Made by a program: the position numbers and the translations under genes. This document shows positions 33,932-42,118 of a stretch of 64,000 nucleotides of DNA, piece by piece (the stretch's first letter is position 1; every line of letters starts with the position of its first letter). The stretch is from assembly GCA_020634895.1 (NCBI GenBank), contig JACKAV010000003.1, forward strand, positions 372,001 to 436,000. Reading direction: 5' to 3'. Source of the DNA: Anaerolineales bacterium (lineage in GTDB: Bacteria; Chloroflexota; Anaerolineae; Anaerolineales; Villigracilaceae). The notes beneath the pieces were generated by a model that was given only the letters and a program-made list of their open reading frames with translations, was not told the DNA's origin and searched no databases.

Positions 33932-35726
33932 GGGAGGGTTCCGCTTCTTTTTCTGTGATGAGTGGTAATGTGACCGTAAACGTGGTGCCTTTGCCGACGG
34001 TGCTTTCAAGGGAGATTGTGCCTCCCATGAGTCTGATGAGCTGCCTTGTGATGGAAAGACCCAATCCGTATCCTTTGCGCAGGGCTTTGTTCGCATCGGA
34101 AAGTTGTTTGAATGGTTCGAAAACGGTGTCGAGCGATTCAGGCGGGATGCCCGGACCGGTATCTGTAACGCGCATTATCCATTCGGTCGGTGAGGACGCA
34201 AAGACATCCACTGTGATGCCGCCGGTTTCGGTAAATTTGATGCCGTTGCTGATCAAGTTGACGAGAATCTGTTTGAGGCGTTGACTATCGCCGATGATGG
34301 AGGTTGGTATATTGTCTTCAATATTGAAGTTGAAGTTGAGTTGTTTTGATTCAGCCAGAATGCTCAATTGGTTGCAGGTGGAGCCCAGCACTTCGCGCGG
34401 TTCGAAAGGCGTTTCGGCGAGTTTTAGTTTTCCGCTGTCGAGCTGCGCCTGGTCGAGCAGTTCCGAGACCAGTCCATCCAGATATTGCGTGCTGTCTTTG
34501 ATGCGCCCCAAAATGTTGACTTGTTTATCGGTCAGGTCGCCATAGGATTTACGCGCGATCAGGTCTGTGTACCCGAGGATAATGCCGAGGGGAGTCCGCA
34601 GTTCGTGGCTGACATTGGCGAGCAATTGCGATTTGAAACTGTTCGCCTGCATGGCTTCGTCGCGGGCAATGGCAAGGGCGGATTCGTTCTCTTTGATACT
34701 GGTCACATCGCGCAAAGTGACGATCTGTCCCTCGCTTTGAGCGGAGCCGTTATTCCGCAGCGTGCTGACGTAAAGGTGAAGCCAACGCATGGGTTCCCCG
34801 GCGTTTTCGAGAACGACCTCCCGGTAATATCCGTGTGTTTGCAGGGCTTTGTCATTGATCTGGAACCAGGGTTTAAATACCAGATAAAAAGATCGCCCTA
34901 TAATGTCTTCGGGATTCAACTTGAACATTTCCTGCGTGGCTGGGTTGGTCTCAACGATGCGCAATTCCGGGTCAAGGACAATGACTGCATCTGAGATACT
35001 CTCGAAGACTGCGCGATGCGCGACAGGCAGAATATCCAACAGGCGGTAACGGAGAAATCCCCACCCAAGGATGAGGACCGAGATCGAGAACATGACAGAG
35101 GTAATGTCAAGATGAATGGGCAGGATGCCGGAAAGGACAATGCCGTTCGAGATCCACGGCAGCAGGATGGCAGTGATGTTCACGATGATCTGTGAGCGGT
35201 AAACATCTCTTTTGTCCCAATATTCGCGGACGAGAAAATATGTGCCGAGCAGCAGCATGCCGTAAATATAAACAGCATGAAGCCAGAACCACCAGCCGAG
35301 CGGATTTTTGATAAGTACCAACCCGGAAACTTCATCCGTTTGAAGGCTGAAACCGGTGAAGAACCAGTTATGGTGATCGGATGTAAAGACCACGATCAAT
35401 GTCAGGATGGGGAAGATCAACGCCAATAAAATATTTCGCCGGGTCAGCCAGTGTGAATGTCCCGAATATGCGAGCGCGAACGCCGTCCATGATAACGGCA
35501 AGCCGATGACGCCGATATATCCGACTTTCACGCCCCAGATCTTCACTGCCAAACTGATACTATCAAACTCGAAAATATAACTAAACGCCCACAGGGAGGC
35601 GAAGAAACACATCGCAATGAACGGGATGGCTGCAACGTGTCTGCGAAAACGGAGCGCGTAAAGCCCCATTGAAAATGTGAGGATGACAGACAGTATCCAT
35701 AAAAGTAATAAAGGTGTGCTCTGCAT
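33924..35726 (-). CDS. Membrane-bound sensor histidine kinase (7TM-PAS-HisKA-HATPase)
   Basis: A 600-residue kinase: seven or eight N-terminal helices in the first 225 residues (histidine kinase 7TM region), a PAS domain (about 235-350, IVLDPELRIVETNPATQEMF), the H-box NVSHELRTPLGIILGYTD, and an ATPase domain with N-box NLISNGIKFTE, G1 DTGPGIPPE and G2 GYGLGLSITRQ. It would sense an internal or membrane signal. The ATG is only 7 bp from a TATAAT box and has no ribosome-binding site, so it may be leaderless. It heads the HK-RR-methyltransferase-ACT-membrane operon. Confidence 0.94.
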   Translation of the reverse strand: MQSTPLLLLWILSVILTFSMGLYALRFRRHVAAIPFIAMCFFASLWAFSYIFEFDSISLAVKIWGVKVGYIGVIGLPLSWTAFALAYSGHSHWLTRRNILLALIFPILTLIVVFTSDHHNWFFTGFSLQTDEVSGLVLIKNPLGWWFWLHAVYIYGMLLLGTYFLVREYWDKRDVYRSQIIVNITAILLPWISNGIVLSGILPIHLDITSVMFSISVLILGWGFLRYRLLDILPVAHRAVFESISDAVIVLDPELRIVETNPATQEMFKLNPEDIIGRSFYLVFKPWFQINDKALQTHGYYREVVLENAGEPMRWLHLYVSTLRNNGSAQSEGQIVTLRDVTSIKENESALAIARDEAMQANSFKSQLLANVSHELRTPLGIILGYTDLIARKSYGDLTDKQVNILGRIKDSTQYLDGLVSELLDQAQLDSGKLKLAETPFEPREVLGSTCNQLSILAESKQLNFNFNIEDNIPTSIIGDSQRLKQILVNLISNGIKFTETGGITVDVFASSPTEWIMRVTDTGPGIPPESLDTVFEPFKQLSDANKALRKGYGLGLSITRQLIRLMGGTISLESTVGKGTTFTVTLPLITEKEAEPSHE

Positions 35727-35733
35727 TGCTCAC

Positions 35734-35739
35734 ATTATA
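35734..35739 (-). promoter_or_regulatory. -10 box of the histidine kinase operon, leaderless-type placement
   Basis: TATAAT on the minus strand ends 7 bp before the ATG at 35726. No ribosome-binding site lies in the 7-bp gap. Confidence 0.6.
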
Positions 35740-35795
35740 CAACTTGATTGGAATTTATTAAGATTGCGGAAACATGTTGAACAGACAATGCTGTA

Positions 35796-36014
35796 TTAAC
35801 TCGCCGCTCTTATATTTCTTGGGTTGAAGACCGATATCTCGCGCATCTTCAAGATTTTTTGTGCTTCAGCATCCAGCTGAACCCAATAGAAGTTTCGATG
35901 TTCAGAATAGGGCTCGATGCGAACGATTGTTCCGCTGTACCAGCCTTCAAGTTCCCCAAACTTCGAACCGAGATGGACTTGAACGCGGTCGCCGATCTTG
36001 AAGGTTTCATCCAT
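35796..36014 (-). CDS. Small SH3/KOW-like protein of unknown function
   Basis: A 72-residue soluble protein. KIGDRVQVHLGSKFGELEGWYSGTIVRIEP at its start reads like a KOW/SH3 beta-barrel (IGDRVQVHLG, then GWYSGTIVRI). I do not recognise the family. The ATG at 36014 overlaps the upstream membrane-protein stop by 8 bp, so the two are coupled; a longer frame upstream overlaps that gene and is not used. Confidence 0.68.
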   Translation of the reverse strand: MDETFKIGDRVQVHLGSKFGELEGWYSGTIVRIEPYSEHRNFYWVQLDAEAQKILKMREISVFNPRNIRAAS

Positions 36015-36195
36015 TTTTCTTGCGCGATGAAAACCAGAATAATGCAATACCAATGACGGCAGTGATCGCGCCGTTGATTGCCCATTGCGGGTCGCCGGTC
36101 ATAAAACTGCCGGGCAGGATGTTGACGCCCTGCAAAATCCAGATTACACCGACGAGAACAAGAAGCGCTGAAAATATTTTGAGAATGTTTTTCAT
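36007..36195 (-). CDS. Small two-helix membrane protein
   Basis: A 62-residue protein with two hydrophobic segments (SALLVLVGVIWILQGVNIL and NGAITAVIGIALFWF) joined by a short loop with PGSFMTGDPQW, ending in a basic tail SSRKKNG. The same plan with PGSFMTG is found in many bacterial hypothetical membrane proteins. Function unknown. It is coupled by overlap to the SH3-like gene downstream. Confidence 0.72.
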   Translation of the reverse strand: MKNILKIFSALLVLVGVIWILQGVNILPGSFMTGDPQWAINGAITAVIGIALFWFSSRKKNG

Positions 36196-36230
36196 GATGA
36201 TATTCCTTTGGCGGGATTGAGTTTACTTAC

Positions 36231-36261
36231 AAAACTCCCTGTCAATTAGACAGGGAGTTTA
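36231..36261. terminator. Hairpin between two same-strand genes, probable terminator
   Basis: Stem AAACTCCCTGTC/GACAGGGAGTTT (12 bp) with loop AATTA. On the minus strand it is followed by TTTTG, so it can end the LysM gene transcript; plus-strand T-tract is AAATTTATT. Confidence 0.75.
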
Positions 36262-36291
36262 AATTTATTCTTACGCTTCGTTCGGGACCTG

Positions 36292-37458
36292 TTACTGGTT
36301 CGGCGTCCCTTCAACTGCTACGCCAACCCAGGTAAAGACCCGTTTTTCGCTCGTGGCGCCTGAAGCGATCCATATGGGCTGACCTTGTTCGTCCACGCCG
36401 GATTGCAGGACCGGGACGACCCACCAGCGCATGACATGTGCGACATTGTCCTTCGGGCGGAAGGAGGTTGGCACGATGTACTTGGTGTCTGTGACGTAGT
36501 CAGTGACGCGGCGCGTCTGGCTGGCGGTGACGTCTTCCACCACGACCTGATAGGCTTCACCGTCCCGCAGAACGCCGACAGATGCCCATTGCAATGTGAC
36601 CACGTCGTTTGCCAGGGTGAAGGCAGCGCCGTCCGCAGGCAGGAGCAGGTTCGGGGCGGGGTAGGGAGGCGGAAGCGTCGCTGTCGGCGTCGGCTTGTTT
36701 GGATCCGGCGCGCGTTCGCAAAGCGGAATCTGAATCGTCTGTCCGAGGAAGACGTTATCGGTGGTCAATCCATTGAATTCCTTGATGGACTGCATGGAAA
36801 CCGCATAATTGGCGGCGATGCTGGAAAGGGTATCGTTTTCCTGAACGGTGATCTGCACGGTTTCACAAGCCTGCTGGGTGGCAATATCCGGCAGGGAGGT
36901 GTTGGTTGGCGGAGGCGGAACGGTCGGTGTGGGGTACGGTATTTTCAGCACCTGTCCGACCGAGATCGGGCAACTGGACGGCAGGTTGTTCAGGACGATG
37001 ATGCTTTGGACCGAGATGTTAAAGTTGAACGCGATCTGTGAACAGGAACCATCGTTGACAGATACGGTGTATTCGAATGGAGGCTGCAGGGTTGCAGTGG
37101 GCGTATCGGTTGCCGGTAAAGTGGCGGTTGCGGTAAGCGACGGCGTGGGCGATTCGCTGGGCGTGGGAGTATCTTCCGTTGAAAACGTTTGCGGGTCTTT
37201 CGGAACCAGGAAGAATGTGAGACCCACCGCGACCGCAATTACCACCAACAATGCGCCGATGGCTGCCGGTAGACTGAGAGTCAACTTCGGCATGGATGCG
37301 GCTTGCACGGAGCGTTCTGTTTTTTGGGCGGCGGCTTTTGCCTCGGTCTTGGGTGCAAACTCTGTTCCGCACACAAGGCAGCGGACAGCATTCTCGCTCA
37401 GACGCGTTCCACAAGTGGGGCAGACCTTTGTTCTACTGGGATTTGATTCTTGAGTCAT
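36292..37458 (-). CDS. Zinc-ribbon, membrane-anchored protein with two LysM domains
   Basis: About 388 residues. Order: cytoplasmic zinc ribbon (CPTCGTRLSENAVRCLVCG), a single membrane helix (AAIGALLVVIAVAVGLTFFLV, near residue 62-83), a Pro/Thr/Ser-rich stalk, LysM 1 (SVNDGSCSQIAFNFNISVQS), a stalk, LysM 2 (ENDTLSSIAANYAVSMQ) and a C-terminal beta domain (VVTLQWASVGVLRDGEAYQVVVED). LysM domains bind peptidoglycan, so it links an intracellular zinc ribbon to the wall. The frame starts upstream at 37485, but ATG 37458 gives the expected N-terminus. Confidence 0.87.
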   Translation of the reverse strand: MTQESNPSRTKVCPTCGTRLSENAVRCLVCGTEFAPKTEAKAAAQKTERSVQAASMPKLTLSLPAAIGALLVVIAVAVGLTFFLVPKDPQTFSTEDTPTPSESPTPSLTATATLPATDTPTATLQPPFEYTVSVNDGSCSQIAFNFNISVQSIIVLNNLPSSCPISVGQVLKIPYPTPTVPPPPTNTSLPDIATQQACETVQITVQENDTLSSIAANYAVSMQSIKEFNGLTTDNVFLGQTIQIPLCERAPDPNKPTPTATLPPPYPAPNLLLPADGAAFTLANDVVTLQWASVGVLRDGEAYQVVVEDVTASQTRRVTDYVTDTKYIVPTSFRPKDNVAHVMRWWVVPVLQSGVDEQGQPIWIASGATSEKRVFTWVGVAVEGTPNQ

Positions 37459-37528
37459 ACGGGCGGGGATTATACCATCGAACAATTATGGGTTTTTGGG
37501 CGTTTGGGATACGATACATTCGCTTCAT

Positions 37529-38815
37529 TTACTCAGCCAGAGGTTTTGCTGTGACCAGGACCTTATCCACGCGGCGTCCGTCCATGTCGACCACTTCGAA
37601 ACGGAGGTTGTTCCACTCAAAATGATCGGTGGCTTGCGGCAGCCTGCCCAGCGACGTCATGATGAATCCACTTAGTGTTTCGTATTCATCTTCATGCGGC
37701 AGTTCATTCAGGTTGAAAATTTCCTTGAACTCATCGACTTCCAACATTCCATCCAGCAGCCAGGAACCGTCCTGCCGCTGCGTGGCTTGCGGTTCTTCAC
37801 CTTCCATCTCGCCAACGATCTCTTCGAGGATGTCGTTAATGGTCAACAGTCCCTGCAGACCGCCGAACTCATCCACTACGAGCAGCATTTCCGTGTCGTT
37901 CTTTTTCAACATCTCCAATGCGCGTGAAGCCAGCATGGTCTCTGGGATAAAGTACGCAGGTTTCGCAAGAGTGAGAAGATTGATCTCTTTTTGCCCAAGA
38001 GTTGTGACCAGTAAGTCGCGGGATTTTACGATGCCGACAATGGTTTCGAGCGAATCCTGCCGGACGGGAAAGCGTGAATATGGGCTGTTGGTTATTTTTT
38101 CCAGCATATCGTCGATGGTGTCGGTGACGTCCAACCAGACGATTTCCGTGCGCGGCGTCATCAACGAGTAGACGCGCCTGTCACCCAGACTGAATACGCC
38201 TTCCACCATATCCTGTTCGGATTCTTCGAAAATGCCAGCCTGTGTTCCCTGATCGATCAGCACCTGCAATTCTTCTTCTGTAATGGGCGGCTCTTCGGTC
38301 GGTTTGATGCCAAATAAGGTGAGAATAAGTTCGGTTGCGCTGCTCATTAATTTAACAAGCGGCGAAAAGACGTTCGAAATAAAGACCATGGGACCGGCGA
38401 CCACCTTCGCGATCTTTTCCGGACTGTTGATCCCGAGCCGTTTGGGAACGAGTTCTCCCAGCCAGATCGTCAGGACTGTGATGATAATGACCACGATTCC
38501 CAACGCGATCGAATCGCCATAGGCTCCGATATAGGGAACAGTACGGAGCGGAACCGCGAGCGCTTCTGCAATGCTGGCACCGCCAACGGCACCAGCCAGA
38601 ACGCCGATCAATGTGATTCCGATCTGAATGGTCGAGAGGAAAACGTTCGGATTCTTCAGTAATTCCAGCGTTGAAGCCGCAAGTTTATCGCCTTCGTTCG
38701 ATAATTGTTGTAATTTTGCCTTGCGCGAAGCCAGCAATGATGCCTCGGACATCGCCAAAAGACCGTTGATCACGATCAACAAAATAATGGTCAAAACTTC
38801 GTTGGTAATACTCAT
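37529..38815 (-). CDS. Hemolysin-related/CNNM-type protein (DUF21-CBS-CorC)
   Basis: A 428-residue membrane protein. Order: N-terminal helix and DUF21 region (ILLIVINGLLAMSEASLLASRKAKLQQL and further helices to about 185), two CBS domains (about 195-320, MTPRTEIVWLDVTD and LLVVDEFGGLQGLLTI), and a C-terminal CorC_HlyC domain (DGSWLLDGMLEVDEF, DHFEWNNLRFEVVDMDGRRV). The family is linked to Mg2+/Co2+ efflux and sodium transport. CAGGAACC is a weak ribosome-binding site. It follows a 244-bp spacer with no visible gene. Confidence 0.93.
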   Translation of the reverse strand: MSITNEVLTIILLIVINGLLAMSEASLLASRKAKLQQLSNEGDKLAASTLELLKNPNVFLSTIQIGITLIGVLAGAVGGASIAEALAVPLRTVPYIGAYGDSIALGIVVIIITVLTIWLGELVPKRLGINSPEKIAKVVAGPMVFISNVFSPLVKLMSSATELILTLFGIKPTEEPPITEEELQVLIDQGTQAGIFEESEQDMVEGVFSLGDRRVYSLMTPRTEIVWLDVTDTIDDMLEKITNSPYSRFPVRQDSLETIVGIVKSRDLLVTTLGQKEINLLTLAKPAYFIPETMLASRALEMLKKNDTEMLLVVDEFGGLQGLLTINDILEEIVGEMEGEEPQATQRQDGSWLLDGMLEVDEFKEIFNLNELPHEDEYETLSGFIMTSLGRLPQATDHFEWNNLRFEVVDMDGRRVDKVLVTAKPLAE

Positions 38816-39059
38816 CGGTTCCTGTTAGATATACAAAGTGGTAGGTTTAAAGGATTTAAATGATGCATGCCGCGTAGGTAGGCACCCGCGGTTTTGGAAT
38901 TTCCGCCAAATTAGTTGAAAAAAATAAAGGGGACTAGGGTCTGGTTCTATGGGAATGTCGGACATGATGTTTCGTGCTTGAAATATTTCCTGTCGTCCTT
39001 ATTGTACCCGAAGTAACAGCCAATTAAGGACTTTAGGCGGAAATATGATTCTACGCGCT

Positions 39060-39209
39060 TCATTTTCCTTTTTTATCGATCTTTTTTTCGATCTTTTTTA
39101 CCCGGTCGTTCAAGCTTGAATATCCGCGCATGACGATCCATGGGACGACAAAAGCCAGTGCCACCAATGCGCATGTAATTCCGAGTTCAACGATACCGAT
39201 ACGGAACAT
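39060..39209 (-). CDS. Small membrane protein, unknown
   Basis: A 49-residue peptide with one membrane segment (ITCALVALAFVVPWIVM) and a charged helical tail (LNDRVKKIEKKIDKKGK). The ATG at 39209 lies 1 bp after the selD stop, and the same frame extends 14 codons upstream over selD, which I reject. I do not recognise it. It may be co-transcribed with selD. Confidence 0.5.
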   Translation of the reverse strand: MFRIGIVELGITCALVALAFVVPWIVMRGYSSLNDRVKKIEKKIDKKGK

Positions 39210-39210
39210 G

Positions 39211-40269
39211 CTAAATGACCTTGATGCCCTTGCCCGATTGCACAGTCCCAATGACCCAGGCGGGTTGACCGACTTCTTCGGCTCGTTTCATGAATGCGTC
39301 GATCTTGTCGCTTGCCACACCCATCAATAATCCGCCGCTGGTCTGCGGATCGAACAAAAGCATCTGCGAAGGCTCGTCCAGGTCGGCGGGGAAGTCCACC
39401 ACCTTTTCGAAATGTCCCTTGTTATCGAACGCGCCGCCAGGGAAGATTCCCTTTTCCGCATAACCACGTGCTCCGCTCAAGAGTGGAATCTTCGCAATCT
39501 CAAAATGAAGCGCAACATCCGAGGCTTCTGCCATCTCTGCGGCATGACCAAGGAAACCGAAACCGGTGATATCCGTGCCGCCGCGCACGCCAAATTCAAG
39601 AGCCAGCTCACTGGCAGATTTATTCAAACGCAGCATCCACTCGATGGCTTCCTTCACATGCGCTTCCTCGGCGCGTTCCTGCTTGAGCGCCGTGGTCGTA
39701 ACGCCTGCGCCCAACGGCTTTGTCAACACAAGTTGATCGCCAACTTTTAATCCGCTTTTGCCGATCACCTTTTGCGGATGGACAAACCCGATCGCCACCA
39801 GCCCGTACTTGGGTTCTTTATCCTTGACCGTGTGCCCGCCGGCGATGACCACGCCTGCCTCACGCGCTTTTTCCGCTCCGCCGCGCAGGATCTCGCTGGA
39901 GACTTCCGGCGGAAGTTGGTCTGGCAACGCGGCGATATTCAACGCGAGGAAGGGTTTTCCGCCCATTGCGTACACATCCGAAAGACTGTTCGCAGCCGCG
40001 ATCGCGCCATATTCATACGGCGTATCCACAACGGGCGTGAAGAAATCCGTCGTCACGACAATGGCTTGCTCGTCACTTAAACGCCAAACTGCCGCATCGT
40101 CCGGGTCTGCAAGACCGATCATCAGGTCCGGGTAGGAGGCGGGATCAAAAATATTTTTGACGGGACGCAGAACCTGCGCCAGCGCATCCGCGCTAAGTTT
40201 GGACGCTCAACCCGCGCAAGCGGAAAGAGTTGTCAGGCGAATTTCGCGTCCGGTTTGTGGCATGGGCAT
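39211..40269 (-). CDS. selD: Selenide, water dikinase (selenophosphate synthetase), a selenocysteine protein
   Basis: A 352-residue enzyme making selenophosphate from selenide and ATP, the donor for tRNA-Sec and selenouridine. Read from the ATG at 40269 (AAGGAA 8 bp upstream), the frame meets one UGA at 40209-40207 in TTLSACAG-U-ASKLSADAL. The catalytic position of SelD is Cys or Sec followed two residues later by a Lys, exactly this pattern. After it follow DDAAVWRLSD, TTDFFTPVVD, NSLSDVYAMGG and AGGHTVKD. A naive ORF call from 40122 lacks about 50 residues including the active site. A SECIS-like hairpin follows the UGA. A mutation would be less likely since both flanks are conserved. Confidence 0.9.
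40181..40209 (-). promoter_or_regulatory. UGA (Sec) codon with SECIS-like hairpin of selD
   Basis: On the minus strand the UGA (40209-40207) is followed by 17 nt and then a stem AGCGC/GCGCT (40194-40190 and 40185-40181) with loop GGAT. Distance and a G at the first loop position fit the bacterial SECIS rules known from fdhF-type elements (loop roughly 16-37 nt after UGA). Confidence 0.68.
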
Positions 40270-40284
40270 CGAAGAGTTTCCTTG

Positions 40285-40321
40285 AAAGCCCCAAGGACAT
40301 TTACGAATTCCTTGGGGCTTT
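40285..40321 (-). terminator. Hairpin between the prohibitin-like gene and selD
   Basis: Perfect 12-bp stem AAAGCCCCAAGG/CCTTGGGGCTTT (40285-40296 and 40310-40321) with a 13-nt loop. On the minus strand only TTTC follows, so termination may be incomplete. Its base is 1 nt from the selD ribosome-binding site (40283-40278). Confidence 0.7.
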
Positions 40322-40328
40322 GATTATA

Positions 40329-41354
40329 TTACTGACCAGTGATCGTTGTGCCCGGCGAACCCGGCAGAGGCAGAATGAACTGCTGCCCGCTGGGGACAAA
40401 GATGGTCTGAACGTTCGGCGAAAGATTCAAAATATATTGATATTGGATCAATTCAGGCGTAAGTGATTCGGATAATAAACGGTTGGCTTCCGCATTGGCT
40501 TGTGCTTCGATCAATAGCGCCTGCGCTTCACCTTTTGCCGCGATCACCGAAGCATCTGCCTGACCCTGCGCGACCTGACGCGCCTGTTCGGCTTCCTGTT
40601 TCTTTTGCTCAACAACGAAAGCTGCCTGCTGTGCCTGCTGTTCGGCGATCTGCTTTTGTTCAACAGCCGCGGCGTATTCGTCGCTAAAGCGGATGTTGCG
40701 CAGCACGAAATCGCGCAAGACAAGATTGTTTTCTTCAAGAATGGAACTTAGCTGACTTTCGATCGATAGTTCCATTTCGGCGCGCTTTGAGCTGACGATC
40801 TCTTCCACACCATATTGCGAAGCGGCATCACGGATCACGCCGCGCGCCTGTGTACGCACCAATTGATCCTTGTAATCGAACCGCCATGTGGAATACAACT
40901 GCACAACCTTGTTCGGGTCAACCGCGAAGATGACCGAAGCGTCGATGTAGACCTGCTGTCCGTCTTTCGTGCGCACCTGAATGGAGTCGTCTCCCTGAAT
41001 GTCGCCTTCATTTGTGGAAGCAGACATCGTATACGTCTGATTGACCTTGGGGAATTTCTCCACGCGCTCAGCAAACGGAACGATCCAATGCAGACCAGAT
41101 CCGAGCGGGTTGGGGCGGATACCACCCTGACCGAGAACTGTCACGACCACGCCGAGTTCATCCGGCTCCACGAAGACCAGACCGGCACCGGCTGTGGTCA
41201 ATAAAACAGCCGCGACGATCAAAACGATCGCAATGGTTCCCAAACCTTTTGTAGGCTGTTGTCGGCTGCTGCGGGCGAAGATCACAACGATAAGCGCAAT
41301 AAAGCCCAGCCATGCAAACGTAGCAACCCCTTGAAGTAATGTCGAAATATTCAT
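40329..41354 (-). CDS. Prohibitin/SPFH-domain membrane protein
   Basis: A 341-residue protein with two N-terminal helices (VATFAWLGFIALIVVIFA and LGTIAIVLIVAAVLLTTAG), an SPFH domain (GLVFVEPDELGVVV to about residue 230) and a long Gln/Ala-rich coiled coil (QKQIAEQQAQQAAFVVEQKK) before a C-terminal segment (NVQTIFVPSGQQF). SPFH proteins form large membrane rings that regulate proteases or lipid domains. It is upstream of selD on the same strand with an intervening hairpin. Confidence 0.92.
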   Translation of the reverse strand: MNISTLLQGVATFAWLGFIALIVVIFARSSRQQPTKGLGTIAIVLIVAAVLLTTAGAGLVFVEPDELGVVVTVLGQGGIRPNPLGSGLHWIVPFAERVEKFPKVNQTYTMSASTNEGDIQGDDSIQVRTKDGQQVYIDASVIFAVDPNKVVQLYSTWRFDYKDQLVRTQARGVIRDAASQYGVEEIVSSKRAEMELSIESQLSSILEENNLVLRDFVLRNIRFSDEYAAAVEQKQIAEQQAQQAAFVVEQKKQEAEQARQVAQGQADASVIAAKGEAQALLIEAQANAEANRLLSESLTPELIQYQYILNLSPNVQTIFVPSGQQFILPLPGSPGTTITGQ

Positions 41355-41386
41355 AGTTCCTCCGAAGTTTGAAGATTATAACCTTC

Positions 41387-41415
41387 TTGCCGTTGGCACC
41401 GAAGCATGTTAACAT
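41387..41415 (+). promoter_or_regulatory. Promoter of the PyrK-like gene, leaderless-type placement
   Basis: TTGCCG (41387-41392), 17-bp spacer, TAACAT (41410-41415); the ATG is 7 bp further on at 41423, so the transcript would start at the codon. No ribosome-binding site is present. Confidence 0.6.
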
Positions 41416-41422
41416 TTTTCAG

Positions 41423-42091
41423 ATGAAGACTGCCCGAGGAAAGCTCGAAGAAATTTATTTGGATGGCTCCGCCCGGATCATTTGCCCGCCCGAGCTGATT
41501 CCTGCCCCGGGGCAGTATCTGCTCGCCCATGCAGACGGTTCAGACTCGCCTCTGCCTGTCACGGTTTTCTTCAGCCTTCCCTCCCCGGGAGGATTTCGCT
41601 CCGCGCCAGCCCTGCCGTCTTCCTGGAAGCCCGGCGATACTATTATTTTACGCGGACCTATTGGACATGGTTTCAGCCTTCCCGTCCCATCGCGCAAAAT
41701 CGCATTGGTTGCATTTGACGATTCTCCCGCCCGTTTGCAGGGATTGATTCCTCTCGCGCTAAAGCAAAATGCAGAGATCGTTCTGGTCGGAAGTTTTGAT
41801 TCCATGCTGCCCGAAGTGGTGGAAATCCAGCCGTTGAAGGCGATGACTGAAGTCCTTCAATGGGCAGATTATGCGGCGTTGGATTCGAGTAGGGAGAATT
41901 TGGCTAAATTAAGAAAACTGCTTGAGGGGAGTAAACAGCTAACGGCTAAGCTTGAGGCGCAGATCCTTATCCGCGCTCCCATGCCGTGCGGCGCACTTGC
42001 CGATTGCGGAGTCTGCGCTTTGGTTTTGGATCGTGATTGGAAGATGATTTGTAAAGACGGACCTGTGTTCCCGTTGAGAGAATTGTTATAA
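41423..42091 (+). CDS. PyrK-like electron-transfer flavoprotein with 2Fe-2S site
   Basis: A 222-residue protein resembling dihydroorotate dehydrogenase electron-transfer subunits. The C-terminal segment MPCGALADCGVCALVLDRDW and MICKDGPVFPL has the four cysteines (CxxxxCxxC then C) that hold the 2Fe-2S cluster and the DGPVF ending of PyrK. The N-terminal FAD-binding barrel is recognisable in PGQYLLAHADGSDSPLPVTVF, but the NAD-binding part is short and its usual GGG motif is not seen. No pyrD is adjacent, so its redox partner is unknown. I start at ATG 41423; an earlier ATG lies in the promoter. Confidence 0.8.
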   Translation: MKTARGKLEEIYLDGSARIICPPELIPAPGQYLLAHADGSDSPLPVTVFFSLPSPGGFRSAPALPSSWKPGDTIILRGPIGHGFSLPVPSRKIALVAFDDSPARLQGLIPLALKQNAEIVLVGSFDSMLPEVVEIQPLKAMTEVLQWADYAALDSSRENLAKLRKLLEGSKQLTAKLEAQILIRAPMPCGALADCGVCALVLDRDWKMICKDGPVFPLRELL

Positions 42092-42118
42092 AAAACCTCC
42101 CGAGCCCGGGAGGTTTTT
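42091..42118. terminator. Bidirectional rho-independent terminator
   Basis: A perfect 12-bp stem AAAAACCTCCCG/CGGGAGGTTTTT with loop AGCC lies between convergent genes and has T-runs in both directions. Confidence 0.93.

Noticed and set aside
37464..37475. TATAAT box upstream of the LysM gene as another leaderless start
   Set aside because: The gap of 10 bp and lack of any -35 make it less convincing than the other five, so it is not counted.
38816..39059. Possible small RNA or gene in the 244-bp spacer before the CorC-like gene
   Set aside because: I saw no open frame with a start signal, no clear hairpin with a T-run and no tRNA-like structure.
40207..40209. UGA in selD as a nonsense mutation or sequencing error
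   Set aside because: Both flanking regions match SelD, the codon lies exactly at the catalytic Cys/Sec position and a SECIS-like hairpin follows. A pseudogene would be expected to show further damage, and the 303 downstream residues are intact.
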